From Aestuariimicrobium kwangyangense DSM 21549 (lineage in GTDB: Bacteria > Actinomycetota > Actinomycetes > Propionibacteriales > Propionibacteriaceae): a stretch of 64,000 nucleotides of DNA. How positions within the stretch are numbered: the first letter of the stretch is position 1; each line of letters opens with the position of its first letter. The stretch is taken from positions 124,001-188,000 of the forward strand of contig NZ_ATXE01000004.1 in assembly GCF_000421525.1 (NCBI RefSeq), read 5' to 3'. Made by a program: the position numbers and the translations under genes. This document shows positions 53,045 through 62,458 of the stretch, one piece after another. Under the pieces are notes generated by a model. The model worked only from the letters and a program-made list of their open reading frames with translations, was not told where the DNA came from and ran no database searches.

Positions 53045-55000
53045 TTACGATGACGACGTTGCGGGTGATGACGGTGCCGGGCGGTACAGCGCCGCCTTGA
53101 AGATGACACTCATGACGAGCAGGTCGTAGGCGACCCACGCGACGTTGACACCGGTGCCGACGATGCTCGAGGCCGAACCGGTCCACAGCCTCACGACGCC
53201 GATGACGCAGGCGACGACCAGCACCACGGTCGCGATCAGCTGAGGCAGCACCAGCCGCCACGGGAACGAGTCTCCACCCTGGCGGGTCTTCGGCGTCACG
53301 GCGAAGCCCAGCGGACGACCCCACAGCACGTTGGCTGTCGCGGTCCAGCAGGCGCGGATCCAGACGGGGAAGAGCGCAAAGCTGTACTGCTGCCCGCGCC
53401 AGGTCTTCACCCCGTAACCCACCACGGCGAAGAGCAACTGGTTGGCGATGATGTAGGGCAGGAAGCGCTGCAGGAACTCCATTCCGAACGCCTGCACCGG
53501 CAGCACCCCGGCGACCAGGTAGAGCACCGGCGCGAGCATGAAGACGACCGCCGCGAATCCCGACAGGTAGCTCCACATGGTCGCGAAGTACATCAGCCGC
53601 TGACCCAGCGACAGTCCGCGCTGCACCAGGGGGTTCTCGCGCACCATCACCTGGATGGTGCCCTGTGCCCACCGCAGGCGCTGGGTCAGCATGGTCCCCA
53701 GGTCCTCCGGTGCGAGCCCCCGGGCCAGCGTCTCGTGGTGGTACACCGACGACCAGCCGGCAGCGTGGAGCCGCATGCAGGTGGCCATGTCCTCGGTCAC
53801 CGAGATGGTCGCCAGTGGCAGCAGGGGTTGGGCCTCGTGACCACGATCGACGTCGACCGCCCCGACGAGGGCCTTGACCGATTCCAGTGCGCCCAGTGGG
53901 GAGAACTCGCGCCTCGACAACTCGTCCAGGGCCACCTCGTCGACGATCACCCCACCCAGCTCGCCGTCCATCTCGACCGGCAGATCGGTCAGCGCCTTCA
54001 GGTCGGCCTCGATGGCGGCCAGGTCCTCCTGCACCACCGAACGCGAGGCGACGTCGACGGCCCGGTGGAAGTCCCAGGTGAGCGACGAGAGGTCATCCCC
54101 GTCGGAGAGCCGCTTGTGGGCGACGTTGAGGGCCGCGCTCACCGACTCGACGGCGCGTACCGTGGGCGCGCCGTAGCGGCCGGCAGTGCGCGCCGTGCGC
54201 CGGAGGATGCGCTGGGCGGCACGCATGGCCTGCCGCACCCCCGTCTCGACCTCCTTGACGTAGCCGACGATGCCGAGCTGCATCAGGGCCTCACGACGGA
54301 TGACGGCATTCGAGCCGCAGAAGAAGGCGGCGTTCCAGCCGTCCTTGCCCTGCTGGATGGGGCCGTAGAACAACGGCGCCTGGCTGCCGAGTGGGTCGCA
54401 GTCGGTGACGTTGGAGAACCACTGCGGGGTCTGTACGAGCGCGACCTTGGGGTCGTCGAAGTAGCCGAGCGTGCGATCGAGGATCTGGGGGTCGGGCACC
54501 TGGTCGGCGTCGAGGATGAGCAGGAACTCGCCCTCGGTCACGAACAGCGCATTGTTGAGGTTTCCGGCCTTCGCGTGGCGCGGGCGGTCGATCCAGTCGT
54601 CACTGCGGGTGATGTAGCCGACCCCGGCCACCTCCGCGGCTCGCTGCATCTCGGGGCGGGCACCGTCGTCCAGCACCCAGGTCTGGTGCGGGTGGCTGAT
54701 CTTCTGGGCGGCCCGAGCGGTCGCCATCACCATCTCGACGGGCTCGTTGTAGGTCGTGATCAGCACGTCGACCGTCGCCCCGGCCGGGGCCGGGTCGGGT
54801 TCCCCGCGCAGCCGGAGCCGCCAGACCGTGAGGCCGAACAGGTAGGCGTCGATCAGCGCATAGGTCTCGGCCAGCACCAGCGGTACCGCGATCCACCAGT
54901 TGTGCCAGTTGACCGAGAACAGCCACCTCCAGCCCACGTAGACGGTGCCGAAGGTGAGCGTGAGGACGACCATGATCCTGGTCAGCAGAAGGCGGGTCAT
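53045..55000 (-). CDS. Cellulose-synthase-like family 2 glycosyltransferase
   Basis: A 651-residue processive-type membrane glycosyltransferase. TM helices at residues about 5-60 precede DVLITTYNE, DD at 111-112, DAD at 164-166, TED at 402-404 and QRLRW at 440-444, then several C-terminal TM helices. These are the BcsA-type D, DxD, TED, QxxRW motifs. A large insert of about 150 residues (about 244-397) separates the acceptor region from TED. No PilZ domain or BcsB gene is seen, so product and regulation are unknown. Its ATG overlaps the phosphatase stop by 4 nt. Confidence 0.88.
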   Translation of the reverse strand: MTRLLLTRIMVVLTLTFGTVYVGWRWLFSVNWHNWWIAVPLVLAETYALIDAYLFGLTVWRLRLRGEPDPAPAGATVDVLITTYNEPVEMVMATARAAQKISHPHQTWVLDDGARPEMQRAAEVAGVGYITRSDDWIDRPRHAKAGNLNNALFVTEGEFLLILDADQVPDPQILDRTLGYFDDPKVALVQTPQWFSNVTDCDPLGSQAPLFYGPIQQGKDGWNAAFFCGSNAVIRREALMQLGIVGYVKEVETGVRQAMRAAQRILRRTARTAGRYGAPTVRAVESVSAALNVAHKRLSDGDDLSSLTWDFHRAVDVASRSVVQEDLAAIEADLKALTDLPVEMDGELGGVIVDEVALDELSRREFSPLGALESVKALVGAVDVDRGHEAQPLLPLATISVTEDMATCMRLHAAGWSSVYHHETLARGLAPEDLGTMLTQRLRWAQGTIQVMVRENPLVQRGLSLGQRLMYFATMWSYLSGFAAVVFMLAPVLYLVAGVLPVQAFGMEFLQRFLPYIIANQLLFAVVGYGVKTWRGQQYSFALFPVWIRACWTATANVLWGRPLGFAVTPKTRQGGDSFPWRLVLPQLIATVVLVVACVIGVVRLWTGSASSIVGTGVNVAWVAYDLLVMSVIFKAALYRPAPSSPATSSS

Positions 55001-56166
55001 GTGGGCTCCCGTCGGAGGACGACCACCGTGGCGTCATCGGTCATGGCGTGGGTGCTGGCGAAGGAACGGAATCGATCGACGATGACCTGGGCGCTGCCGC
55101 CCGCGTGGACGGCCTCCGCCGCACGTTCCATGGCCGCATCGACCGTGGCGAAGTGGTCGAGGAAACCGTCGCTGACGATGACCAGGGTCTCGCCGGGCGC
55201 CAGCGTGGTCTCGTGTGCGCGCCAGTGGGCGTCGCGAAGCACCCCCAAGGGCAGCCCCGAGGTCTTCAACGTGCGGTAGCTGCCCCCGGGGCCGGCGATG
55301 CCCCCCAGTCCGTGCCCGGCGTCGACGTAGCTGAGTCGTCCCGACTCCGGTTCGAGGCGGGCGCTGAAGACCGTCACGAACGCGTCCACGCTCGACAGGT
55401 CTGGCTCGAGTGCCCGGCCCGCCTTGTTGATGGTGGCCTCCTGGTCGTTGAACTGCGAGGCTCCGCGGAACATCGACCGCACCGAGGCCGCGATCAGGGC
55501 GGCCCCCACTCCCTTGCCCATGACATCGGCGACGTGGATCTGCAGACCGTGGTCGAGTGCGTACCAGTCGAAGAAGTCACCACCCACCTGTTGGGCCGGC
55601 AGGCACAGTGCTGCCAGGTCGTAGCCCTCGCAGGTCGGCGCCTGGTTCGGCATCAGGAGTTGCTGGATCTCGGCTGCCTTGGCGATGTCGCGCTGGAACG
55701 AGAGCTCACCCTCGACCCAGCGGGCCATCTCGACCAGCACCTCCTCCTCGTCCGGGGTGAGGTCACGGGGCTTGGTGTCGACGATGCACAACGCGCCGAT
55801 GCGTGCGCCGTCGGGAGCGTGCAGGGGTTGGCCGGCGTAGAAACGCACTTGGGTGTCTCCGGTGACCGCCGGGTTGTCGGCGAACCGGGCGTCGTTCGTG
55901 GCGTCCTTGACCTTCATCACGGACGATCGCTGGATGGTGTGGTGGCAGAACGACTGCTCGCGTGGGCCCTCGGTGAATTCGCGGGCGAATCCGGCGTTGG
56001 CCTTGTGCCACTGGCGGTCTTCGTCGACGAGCGTGATGGCAGCCATCGGCACGTGGAAAAGGGTGCGGGCGAGGCGCACGACGCGATCGAATCGTTCCTC
56101 GCGGGGGGTGTCCAACACATTCATCGCGCGAAGCGCGCGCAAGCGTTCGGACTCGGGGGTGTCCAT
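54997..56166 (-). CDS. GAF-domain PP2C (SpoIIE/RsbU-type) serine phosphatase
   Basis: A 389-residue soluble sensor phosphatase. Residues about 20-155 form a GAF domain (MAAITLVDEDRQWHKAN, FYAGQPLHAPDGARIGALCI). A coiled linker leads to the PP2C domain with QQVGGDFFDWYAL, ADVMGKGVGAALIAAS, IVSDGFLDHF and MTDDATVVVLRREP, which carry the metal-binding Asp residues. It should dephosphorylate the STAS protein of the same operon when the GAF domain senses its signal. It is divergent from a LacI-family gene. Confidence 0.92.
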   Translation of the reverse strand: MDTPESERLRALRAMNVLDTPREERFDRVVRLARTLFHVPMAAITLVDEDRQWHKANAGFAREFTEGPREQSFCHHTIQRSSVMKVKDATNDARFADNPAVTGDTQVRFYAGQPLHAPDGARIGALCIVDTKPRDLTPDEEEVLVEMARWVEGELSFQRDIAKAAEIQQLLMPNQAPTCEGYDLAALCLPAQQVGGDFFDWYALDHGLQIHVADVMGKGVGAALIAASVRSMFRGASQFNDQEATINKAGRALEPDLSSVDAFVTVFSARLEPESGRLSYVDAGHGLGGIAGPGGSYRTLKTSGLPLGVLRDAHWRAHETTLAPGETLVIVSDGFLDHFATVDAAMERAAEAVHAGGSAQVIVDRFRSFASTHAMTDDATVVVLRREPT

Positions 56167-56300
56167 GGCGAGAACTATGCCTCAGGTGCGCATCAGAATT
56201 GAATCGCGGAACCCGTGTTGTTGCAGTCCGTCCGGTGGGTGAACAGAAGCGCGCGCCGCCCCCCGGCCCATGGCACTCCACCTCACCCCCAGGGGTAGGA

Positions 56301-56315
56301 TGTGGCCAGGCCACA
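56301..56315. promoter_or_regulatory. 15-bp palindrome before a LacI-family gene
   Basis: TGTGGCC-A-GGCCACA is a perfect dyad with an odd centre, 26 nt upstream of the TTG start at 56341. It could be an autoregulatory operator or an RNA hairpin near the ribosome site. Confidence 0.5.
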
Positions 56316-56340
56316 GGGGGCTCTGGCGCTAGGAGAAGGA

Positions 56341-57336
56341 TTGTCAACACTGAAGGACGTCGCCCGGGAGGCGGGGGTGGCGGTGTCAACCGTGTCGCGC
56401 GCCTTCACCCATCCGGAGCGACTCAACCGTGACACCGTGGCTCGGGTGAGGGAAGTCGCCCTGCAACTCAACTACCAGGTCAATCCGCTCGCCAAGGCGC
56501 TCATCACCGGCAGGTCTCCCATCATCGGGATGCTCGTGACCAACATCACCGCGCCGTTCATGACTTCGGTGATCAAGGCGGCCCAGGCCGAGGCGTACGA
56601 CCATGGCTTGTGGCTCGCGGTCGGTGACACCGACAACCAGCCCAGCCACGAGGATGAGTGGTCCCAGACCATGTCCGGCCTCGCGCAGGGCCTGATCCTG
56701 GTCGGAGCCGGCTCGGACGACGAAACCCTCCGACGCATCGCCGATCAGGCCCCGCTGGTGTTGCTCCAGCGTGAGGTCAGCGGCGTCGCCAGCCTGCGCC
56801 AGGAGTCGCGGCCGGGGCAGGTGCAGGTCGTCGAGCACCTGCTGCACCTGGGGCACGAACGACTGGCCTACCTGCCGGGCCCCGAGCAGTTCTGGATCTC
56901 CCGGCACCGACTGGCCACCCTCCGTGCGGTGTGTGCGGAGTTGGGTGCAGAGCTCGTGGTCATGCCTCACTCGCCACCCGAGTTGGCCGCCGCACGTGAC
57001 CTGACGACAGCCGTGCTCGAGACCGGGGCGACGGCCGCACTCTGCTTCAACGACATGATGGCCCAGGGCGTGGTGGTGGGTTTGCACCAACTCGACCTTC
57101 GGGTCCCACGACATCTCTCGGTCGTCGGCCATGACAATGAGCTGACGCGCATGTCAGTACCGGCGCTGACCACCATCCACGGTCACGCCATCGAACTGGG
57201 CCAGCGGGCGATCCGAAGGCTCCTGGCCGACGAGGGGCTCACCCGGGCCAACGAGACGCTGGACTCGACGGCGGTCTTCCGTGAGTCCACCGGCCCGCGG
57301 CCCTCGACGCTCAGGGTTGCAGCCGCGGCCCGCTGA
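56341..57336 (+). CDS. LacI-family transcriptional regulator
   Basis: A 331-residue repressor with HTH TLKDVAREAGVAVSTVSRAF, hinge region LNYQVNPLAKALITGRSP and a sugar-binding effector domain. The TTG start at 56341 is set by AGGAG 5 nt upstream; an in-frame GTG at 56302 lies in the palindrome and lacks a ribosome site. It is tail-to-tail with the other LacI gene, overlapping 26 nt at the 3' ends. Target genes are unknown. Confidence 0.88.
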   Translation: MSTLKDVAREAGVAVSTVSRAFTHPERLNRDTVARVREVALQLNYQVNPLAKALITGRSPIIGMLVTNITAPFMTSVIKAAQAEAYDHGLWLAVGDTDNQPSHEDEWSQTMSGLAQGLILVGAGSDDETLRRIADQAPLVLLQREVSGVASLRQESRPGQVQVVEHLLHLGHERLAYLPGPEQFWISRHRLATLRAVCAELGAELVVMPHSPPELAAARDLTTAVLETGATAALCFNDMMAQGVVVGLHQLDLRVPRHLSVVGHDNELTRMSVPALTTIHGHAIELGQRAIRRLLADEGLTRANETLDSTAVFRESTGPRPSTLRVAAAAR

Positions 57337-58348
57337 GCGCCGCCTGCCTGGCTCGACTCGAGGAACGGACGACCAAGGTGGGCGCCAGCAGCTCGCGCAC
57401 CGGCGGGGCACCGCCGATCATCGCCCACAACACCTCGATGCTCCGCTCCCCCACCTCGGCGAAGGGTTGCCGGATGGTCGTCAGCGAGGGGGAGAAGTGG
57501 TCGGCCCCGTCGACGTCGTCAAACCCCACCACGGCGATGTCGTCCGGCACGCTGACCCCGGCATGGGCCAGACCCCTCATCAGCCCGAGCGCCACCTGGT
57601 CGTTGGCACAGAACACGGCGTCGGGTCGTGGGTGAGCCGCGAGCACCGCCGCGGCAGCGGCGTAGCCGTCACCAGCAGACCATCCCCCGGGCAGCAGGTC
57701 ACCGCGGACTCCCAGTCGCGCTGTCTCCTCCTGCCAAGCAGCGGCACGCACGTCCGAGTCGAACCAGCCCTGGGGACCGGCCACGTGGGTCACCCGGCGC
57801 CGTCCCTCCGCGACCAACTCCTCGACCGCCATTCGTGCGCCGGCGGCGTGGTCGACGCCGATCACCGACACGCGTGGGTCGTCGAAGTGCGGGGCGATGA
57901 CGCACACCGGCAGGTCGTCGGCGAGGGTCGAGGCCAGCGCAGCGGTGGGTGGTCCGACGGCGATGAAGACGACACCTTGCACGCCCATCACCCTGAACCG
58001 CTCCGAGGTGGCGTGGGCCGCCTCGAGGTCGGCCTCCGGCAGGGTGCCGATGACGGTGGCGAAGGAATGGGCGTGGGCGGCCCGGTCGATCGCTGCGAGC
58101 AGGTGGTTGGGGCCGAACAACGCATTGCCGGGTGAGACCGCGCCGATCAGGCTGGTCGTCGTACCCCGGACGAGGGCGCGCGCCGCAAGGTTGGGTCGGA
58201 ACCCGAGCTCGCGGATCGCCTCCTGCACGCGCAGCCGGGTCGGTTCGCGCACCAGCTCGGGAGCGTTCAACACCCGCGAAACGGTCTGGTGCGAGACCCC
58301 CGCCCGCTGCGCCACCTGGGCCATCGACACGGCACGCCCGTTCCTCAT
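57311..58348 (-). CDS. LacI-family regulator next to the arabinofuranosidase gene
   Basis: A 345-residue repressor: HTH VSMAQVAQRAGVSHQTVSRV, hinge GFRPNLAARALVRGTTTS, and a ligand domain with DDIAVVGFDDVDGADHFSPSL. ATG 58348 has GAGGAG upstream. It lies 50 nt downstream of the GH51 gene on the same strand and may be co-transcribed with it, so it is the likely regulator of the arabinoside locus and of the 60036 site. Confidence 0.9.
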   Translation of the reverse strand: MRNGRAVSMAQVAQRAGVSHQTVSRVLNAPELVREPTRLRVQEAIRELGFRPNLAARALVRGTTTSLIGAVSPGNALFGPNHLLAAIDRAAHAHSFATVIGTLPEADLEAAHATSERFRVMGVQGVVFIAVGPPTAALASTLADDLPVCVIAPHFDDPRVSVIGVDHAAGARMAVEELVAEGRRRVTHVAGPQGWFDSDVRAAAWQEETARLGVRGDLLPGGWSAGDGYAAAAAVLAAHPRPDAVFCANDQVALGLMRGLAHAGVSVPDDIAVVGFDDVDGADHFSPSLTTIRQPFAEVGERSIEVLWAMIGGAPPVRELLAPTLVVRSSSRARQAALSGPRLQP

Positions 58349-58398
58349 GCGTGGCTCCTCCCTCACTGCCCGTCACGCGGCCCCGGACGGGCCCGGTC

Positions 58399-59904
58399 TC
58401 AGCCGGCGAGCCTCACCATCGTCCACGACACGGGGGGAAGCTCGATCGCCAGGGTGCCGTTCTCCCACTGGGCGGAGTCATTGGCGCTCGGCAGCACGCT
58501 CTGGTCGTCGGCACGGGCCGTCCAGTAGGGGTCGTCGGAGGTGTAGGTGAGCGCCTCCGACAGGGTCGCCGCCCCCGAGCGCACGGCCGCCTCGAGGTTC
58601 ACCGTCTGGTCGACGGATCGATTGACGAGGAAGACGACCGTCGCCCCCGTGTCCGGGTCGTGGGTCGCGACGGCATCGACCATGTCGACCTCACCGAACT
58701 TCGCTGTCTTGACCCGGGGTGAGTCGAGCGCCACCCGCAGCACGTCACCCTTGGCGTGGCGCGCAGTCAGGGCGAACGGGTGGAAGGTCGTCTGCCGCCA
58801 GGCGGCGCCACCGGGTTCGGTCATGATCGGCGCGATCACGTTGACGAGTTGGGCCAGGTTCGCCGAGAACACCCGATCGGAGTGGCGCAGCAGCGAGATC
58901 AGCAGGTCTCCGACAACGACGGCGTCGGCCACGGTGTAGTGGTCCTCGAGCAGCACCGGTGCGATCGGCCACTCGTCACCCGTGGGCGGACGGGACTCCG
59001 CACGCTGCTGGTACCAGACATTCCACTCGTCGAAGCTGATCCCGACCACCTTGTCGCTCTTGCGCGCCGCCGCCACGGCGTCCGCCGTCGCCGCGACCGA
59101 CTCGATGAACCGGTCCATGTCGACGGCACTGGCCAGGAAGCTGGCCAGGTCACCGGACTCGTCCTCGTAGTAGTAGGCGTGGGCCGAGACCATGTCGACC
59201 TGCTCCCAGCACTCCTCCAGGACGACCCGCTCCCACTCACCGAAGGTGGGCATCGCCCGCGACGAGGAGCCACAGGCCACCAGTTCCAGGTCCGGGTCGA
59301 TCATGCGCATGGCCCGGCCGGCCTCCGCCGCGATCCGTCCGTACTCCTCGGCGGTCTTGTGGCCGATCTGCCAGGGGCCGTCCATCTCGTTGCCGAGACA
59401 CCACAGCTTGATCCGGTACGGGTCGGCCACGCCGTTGGCCCGACGCTGCTCGGCGAAGTGCGAACCGGCAGGCACGTTGGTGTACTCCAGCAGGTCGAGC
59501 GCCTCCTGCACCCCCCGGGTACCGAGGTTGATGGCCATCTGGGGTTCGACGTGGGCCAGTTCGCACCACGCCATGAACTCATCGACGCCGACACGGTTGG
59601 GCTCCATCGAGTGCCAGGCGAGGTCGAGCCGGGAGGGACGTCGGTCGACCGGACCGACACCGTCCTCCCAGCGGTACCCCGAGACGAAATTGCCCCCGGG
59701 GTAGCGGATCAGGGTGACCCCCAGTTCACGCACCAGGTCGAGCACGTCGCCGCGCCACCCCCCGGCCACGGCAGTGGGGTGGTCGGGCTCATGGATGCCG
59801 GTGTAGACACAGCGACCCAGGTGCTCGACGAAGGAGCCGAAGGTGCGGCGGCGCACCGGGGCAACGGTGAACGCAGGGTCGATGACGAGGCTGGCGACCG
59901 CCAT
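58399..59904 (-). CDS. GH51 alpha-L-arabinofuranosidase
   Basis: A 501-residue intracellular enzyme that removes alpha-L-arabinofuranose from arabino-oligosaccharides and arabinoxylan fragments. GRCVYTGIHEPDHPT and LIRYPGGNFVSGYRWEDGVG open the barrel, the acid/base Glu is in CLGNEMDGPW (about residue 170) and the nucleophile in SFDEWNVWYQ (about 290). ATG 59904 has GGAAGGAG upstream. It is divergent from the second CUT1 importer, with an operator-like dyad between. Confidence 0.94.
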   Translation of the reverse strand: MAVASLVIDPAFTVAPVRRRTFGSFVEHLGRCVYTGIHEPDHPTAVAGGWRGDVLDLVRELGVTLIRYPGGNFVSGYRWEDGVGPVDRRPSRLDLAWHSMEPNRVGVDEFMAWCELAHVEPQMAINLGTRGVQEALDLLEYTNVPAGSHFAEQRRANGVADPYRIKLWCLGNEMDGPWQIGHKTAEEYGRIAAEAGRAMRMIDPDLELVACGSSSRAMPTFGEWERVVLEECWEQVDMVSAHAYYYEDESGDLASFLASAVDMDRFIESVAATADAVAAARKSDKVVGISFDEWNVWYQQRAESRPPTGDEWPIAPVLLEDHYTVADAVVVGDLLISLLRHSDRVFSANLAQLVNVIAPIMTEPGGAAWRQTTFHPFALTARHAKGDVLRVALDSPRVKTAKFGEVDMVDAVATHDPDTGATVVFLVNRSVDQTVNLEAAVRSGAATLSEALTYTSDDPYWTARADDQSVLPSANDSAQWENGTLAIELPPVSWTMVRLAG

Positions 59905-60035
59905 GGTCGTGCTCCTTCCGGATGGGCTGGATGCGTCCGCGTGGGGTGGTCCGCATCGGTGGCCCTTGGTGTGCATTCCTGTGCGACGACACTCCCCCGC
60001 TCGGACAGTGCTTGTCAAGGAGGACGGCCCATCGA

Positions 60036-60049
60036 TGTGAACGCTCACA
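60036..60049. promoter_or_regulatory. LacI-type operator in the GH51/importer divergent region
   Basis: TGTGAACGCTCACA has perfect TGTGA/TCACA arms and a central CG, one internal pair mismatched. A TTGACA hexamer follows at 60067-60072 for the importer side. The adjacent LacI gene at 57311-58348 is the obvious candidate regulator. Confidence 0.65.
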
Positions 60050-60131
60050 ATTTTGCCCGGAATCCCTTGACACGGCCCGGGGGAAGATGTTTCGTTTTGG
60101 GTGCACCGAGACCCAAAGGAGGGTCAGAACC

Positions 60132-61502
60132 ATGCACGTGCCCGATCCACAGCCACGTTTGATGAGTCCATCCGGTGGCTTCCCACACCTCAGTCGTCGC
60201 GGTCTGCTCGCAGGTGCCGCGACCGTCGGCCTGTCCGGCTCACTGGCCGGTTGCAGCACCTTGTCAGCCGGCCTCGCCGGCGGCGAGGTCGCCCCCGGCA
60301 CCGTCCAGTTCTGGAACCTGTTCGGCGGCGGCGACGGCGCTCGCCTGCAGGGCATGCTCGACGTCTACCGCAAGGCCCACGGGCCCAACTCGCTCGAAGC
60401 GGCGACCTTCAGCTGGGGCAACCCGTACTACACGAAGGTCACCCTCGCCACGTTGGGCGGGCATCCGAGTGACGTGGCCATCTCGCACGCCACCCGCGCG
60501 GTCAACCTGGCCCGCGGCGGCCTGCTCGAGCCGATCACCGACGACATGCTCGCCCTGGCGGGGCTGAAGCCGACCGACTTCAGCGAGATCCCGTGGAAGG
60601 CGGGCCAGGTCGACGGCCAGCAGTACACGATCCCCCTCGACACGCACCCCTTCGTCCTCTACTACAACGTGGACGTCTGCCAGAAGGCGGGCCTGATGGA
60701 CGGTGACAAGCTCAAGCCCATCGTCGGACTCGACCAGTGGGAGGCCGCGCTCACGGCCGCCAAGAAGGTGACCGGACAGTTCGGCTGCGCGGTGCCGACG
60801 ATCGGCGACACCGCGAGCTGCTGGCGTTGGCTCACCACGCTCTACCACCAGCAGGAAGGCGCCACCCCCTTCCTCTCAGACGGGGGTCGCGACCTGTCGT
60901 GGAACGAGGACCTGGCGCTGAAGACCCTGACGCTCATGCAGAAGTGGACGAAGGCGGGGCTGATGCCCAAGAACACCGACTACCCGGGAGCGCAGACGCT
61001 GATGTTCACGGGCAAGGCTGGGTTCTACCTGATGGGCGTCTGGGAGATCACGACGGCGCAGTCCATCAAGGGACTGAAGTTCGGCATGACAGCCATCCCC
61101 ACCCTGTTCGACAAGGCCGCCACCCAGGGCGACTCGCACACCTTCGTGCTGCCGAGGATGAACCGGGACGAGGCGCAGCTCAAGCGAGCGATGGGCTTCG
61201 TGAAGGCGATGCTCGACCAGTCCATCGCCTGGGCCAAGGGTGGCCACGTGCCCGCCTACGTGCCGGCCGTGCAGTCGAAGGAGTTCACCAGCCTCGAGCC
61301 GCAGAAGAACTACGCCGACGTGGTCAAGACGGTCACCTACGACGCACAGGCCTGGTACTCGGGTTCCGGCTCGACCTTCGAGAACATCATCGGCGCACAG
61401 ATCGGACTGGTCGAACAGGGACTCACGAGCCCCCAACGGGCCCTCGACTCCGCCCGGAGTCAACTGTCCACCTACGCCAAGACCGCAGACCCGCTGGGCT
61501 GA
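60132..61502 (+). CDS. CUT1 sugar ABC solute-binding lipoprotein
   Basis: A 456-residue family 1 binding protein. The N-terminus has a twin-arginine-like SRRGLLAGAATVG and lipobox SLAGC, then a mature domain starting VQFWNLFGGGDG. It probably binds arabino-oligosaccharides, judged from the divergent GH51 gene. ATG 60132 follows a strong AAGGAGGG site 8 nt upstream. Two permeases follow, with no ATPase gene. Confidence 0.92.
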   Translation: MHVPDPQPRLMSPSGGFPHLSRRGLLAGAATVGLSGSLAGCSTLSAGLAGGEVAPGTVQFWNLFGGGDGARLQGMLDVYRKAHGPNSLEAATFSWGNPYYTKVTLATLGGHPSDVAISHATRAVNLARGGLLEPITDDMLALAGLKPTDFSEIPWKAGQVDGQQYTIPLDTHPFVLYYNVDVCQKAGLMDGDKLKPIVGLDQWEAALTAAKKVTGQFGCAVPTIGDTASCWRWLTTLYHQQEGATPFLSDGGRDLSWNEDLALKTLTLMQKWTKAGLMPKNTDYPGAQTLMFTGKAGFYLMGVWEITTAQSIKGLKFGMTAIPTLFDKAATQGDSHTFVLPRMNRDEAQLKRAMGFVKAMLDQSIAWAKGGHVPAYVPAVQSKEFTSLEPQKNYADVVKTVTYDAQAWYSGSGSTFENIIGAQIGLVEQGLTSPQRALDSARSQLSTYAKTADPLG

Positions 61503-61516
61503 GAGGAGGACCACCA

Positions 61517-62458
61517 ATGAGCACCACCACCGCTGTTGCCCGGTCGGAGGAGACCGGTAGGGGGAAGACGGGCGAGGCCGCCCCCAGGGAGACCAGGATC
61601 GCCTGGGCCTTCCTGGCCCCGTTCGCCGTCCTGTACGTGCTGTTCCTGATCTGGCCCGTCATCTACATGGTCATCTCGAGCTTCTTCAACACCACTCTCG
61701 TGCACAAGGGTCTCGGCTCATTCGCCGGCGGCGCCAACTACGCCGAGATGCTCTCGAAGCACGAATTCTGGGTGGCCATGTGGAACACCATCTGGTTCAC
61801 CATCCTGACCGTCGTCCCGTTGGTCCTGCTGGCGTTCGTGCTGGCCATTCTCGCCAATCGGGTGCGCCGGGGCCAGTGGTTCTTCCGGCTGGCCTTCTTC
61901 CTGCCGTTCATCCTGCCCAGCGCGGCGATCGGCATCATCTGGAACTTCATCTACACCCCCGACAGTGGGTTGTGGAACCAGGTGCAGAAGTGGTTCGGCA
62001 ATGACTCACCGTCACCGGTCCTGGCCACCCCGCACCTGGCCATGATCGGCATCGCCATCGCCACCATCTGGTGGACGATCGGGTTCAACTTCGTGCTCTA
62101 CCTCGCCGGTCTGCAGGACATCCCCCGAGAGCTCTACGAGGCCGCAGCCGTCGACGGGGCGACCCCGTGGCAGCAGATCCGCAGCATCACGGTGCCCATG
62201 TTGAGCCCGACCACCCAACTGGTGGTGCTGCTGCAGATCATCGCCAGCCTGAAGATCTTCGACCAAGTGTACCTGATGACCGGGGGCGGCCCGGGCATCT
62301 CGACAGAGGTGGTGCTGCAGCTGGTCACCAACACTGCCTTCACCGACTACCGCGTCGGTGCCGCATCGGCCGCCTCGGTGCTGTTGTTCCTCGTCATCCT
62401 GATCGTGGCCCTCGTCCGTGTCGCCATCGACCGGATCCGTTCGAGGAAGGAAGCCTGA
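61517..62458 (+). CDS. CUT1 sugar ABC permease (MalF-like)
   Basis: A 313-residue inner-membrane permease with a 30-residue polar N-terminus, six TM helices, and EAA loop YEAAAVDGATPWQQIRSITV near residue 215. ATG 61517 has GAGGAGGA upstream. Its stop overlaps the next permease start by one base (TGATG). Confidence 0.94.
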   Translation: MSTTTAVARSEETGRGKTGEAAPRETRIAWAFLAPFAVLYVLFLIWPVIYMVISSFFNTTLVHKGLGSFAGGANYAEMLSKHEFWVAMWNTIWFTILTVVPLVLLAFVLAILANRVRRGQWFFRLAFFLPFILPSAAIGIIWNFIYTPDSGLWNQVQKWFGNDSPSPVLATPHLAMIGIAIATIWWTIGFNFVLYLAGLQDIPRELYEAAAVDGATPWQQIRSITVPMLSPTTQLVVLLQIIASLKIFDQVYLMTGGGPGISTEVVLQLVTNTAFTDYRVGAASAASVLLFLVILIVALVRVAIDRIRSRKEA

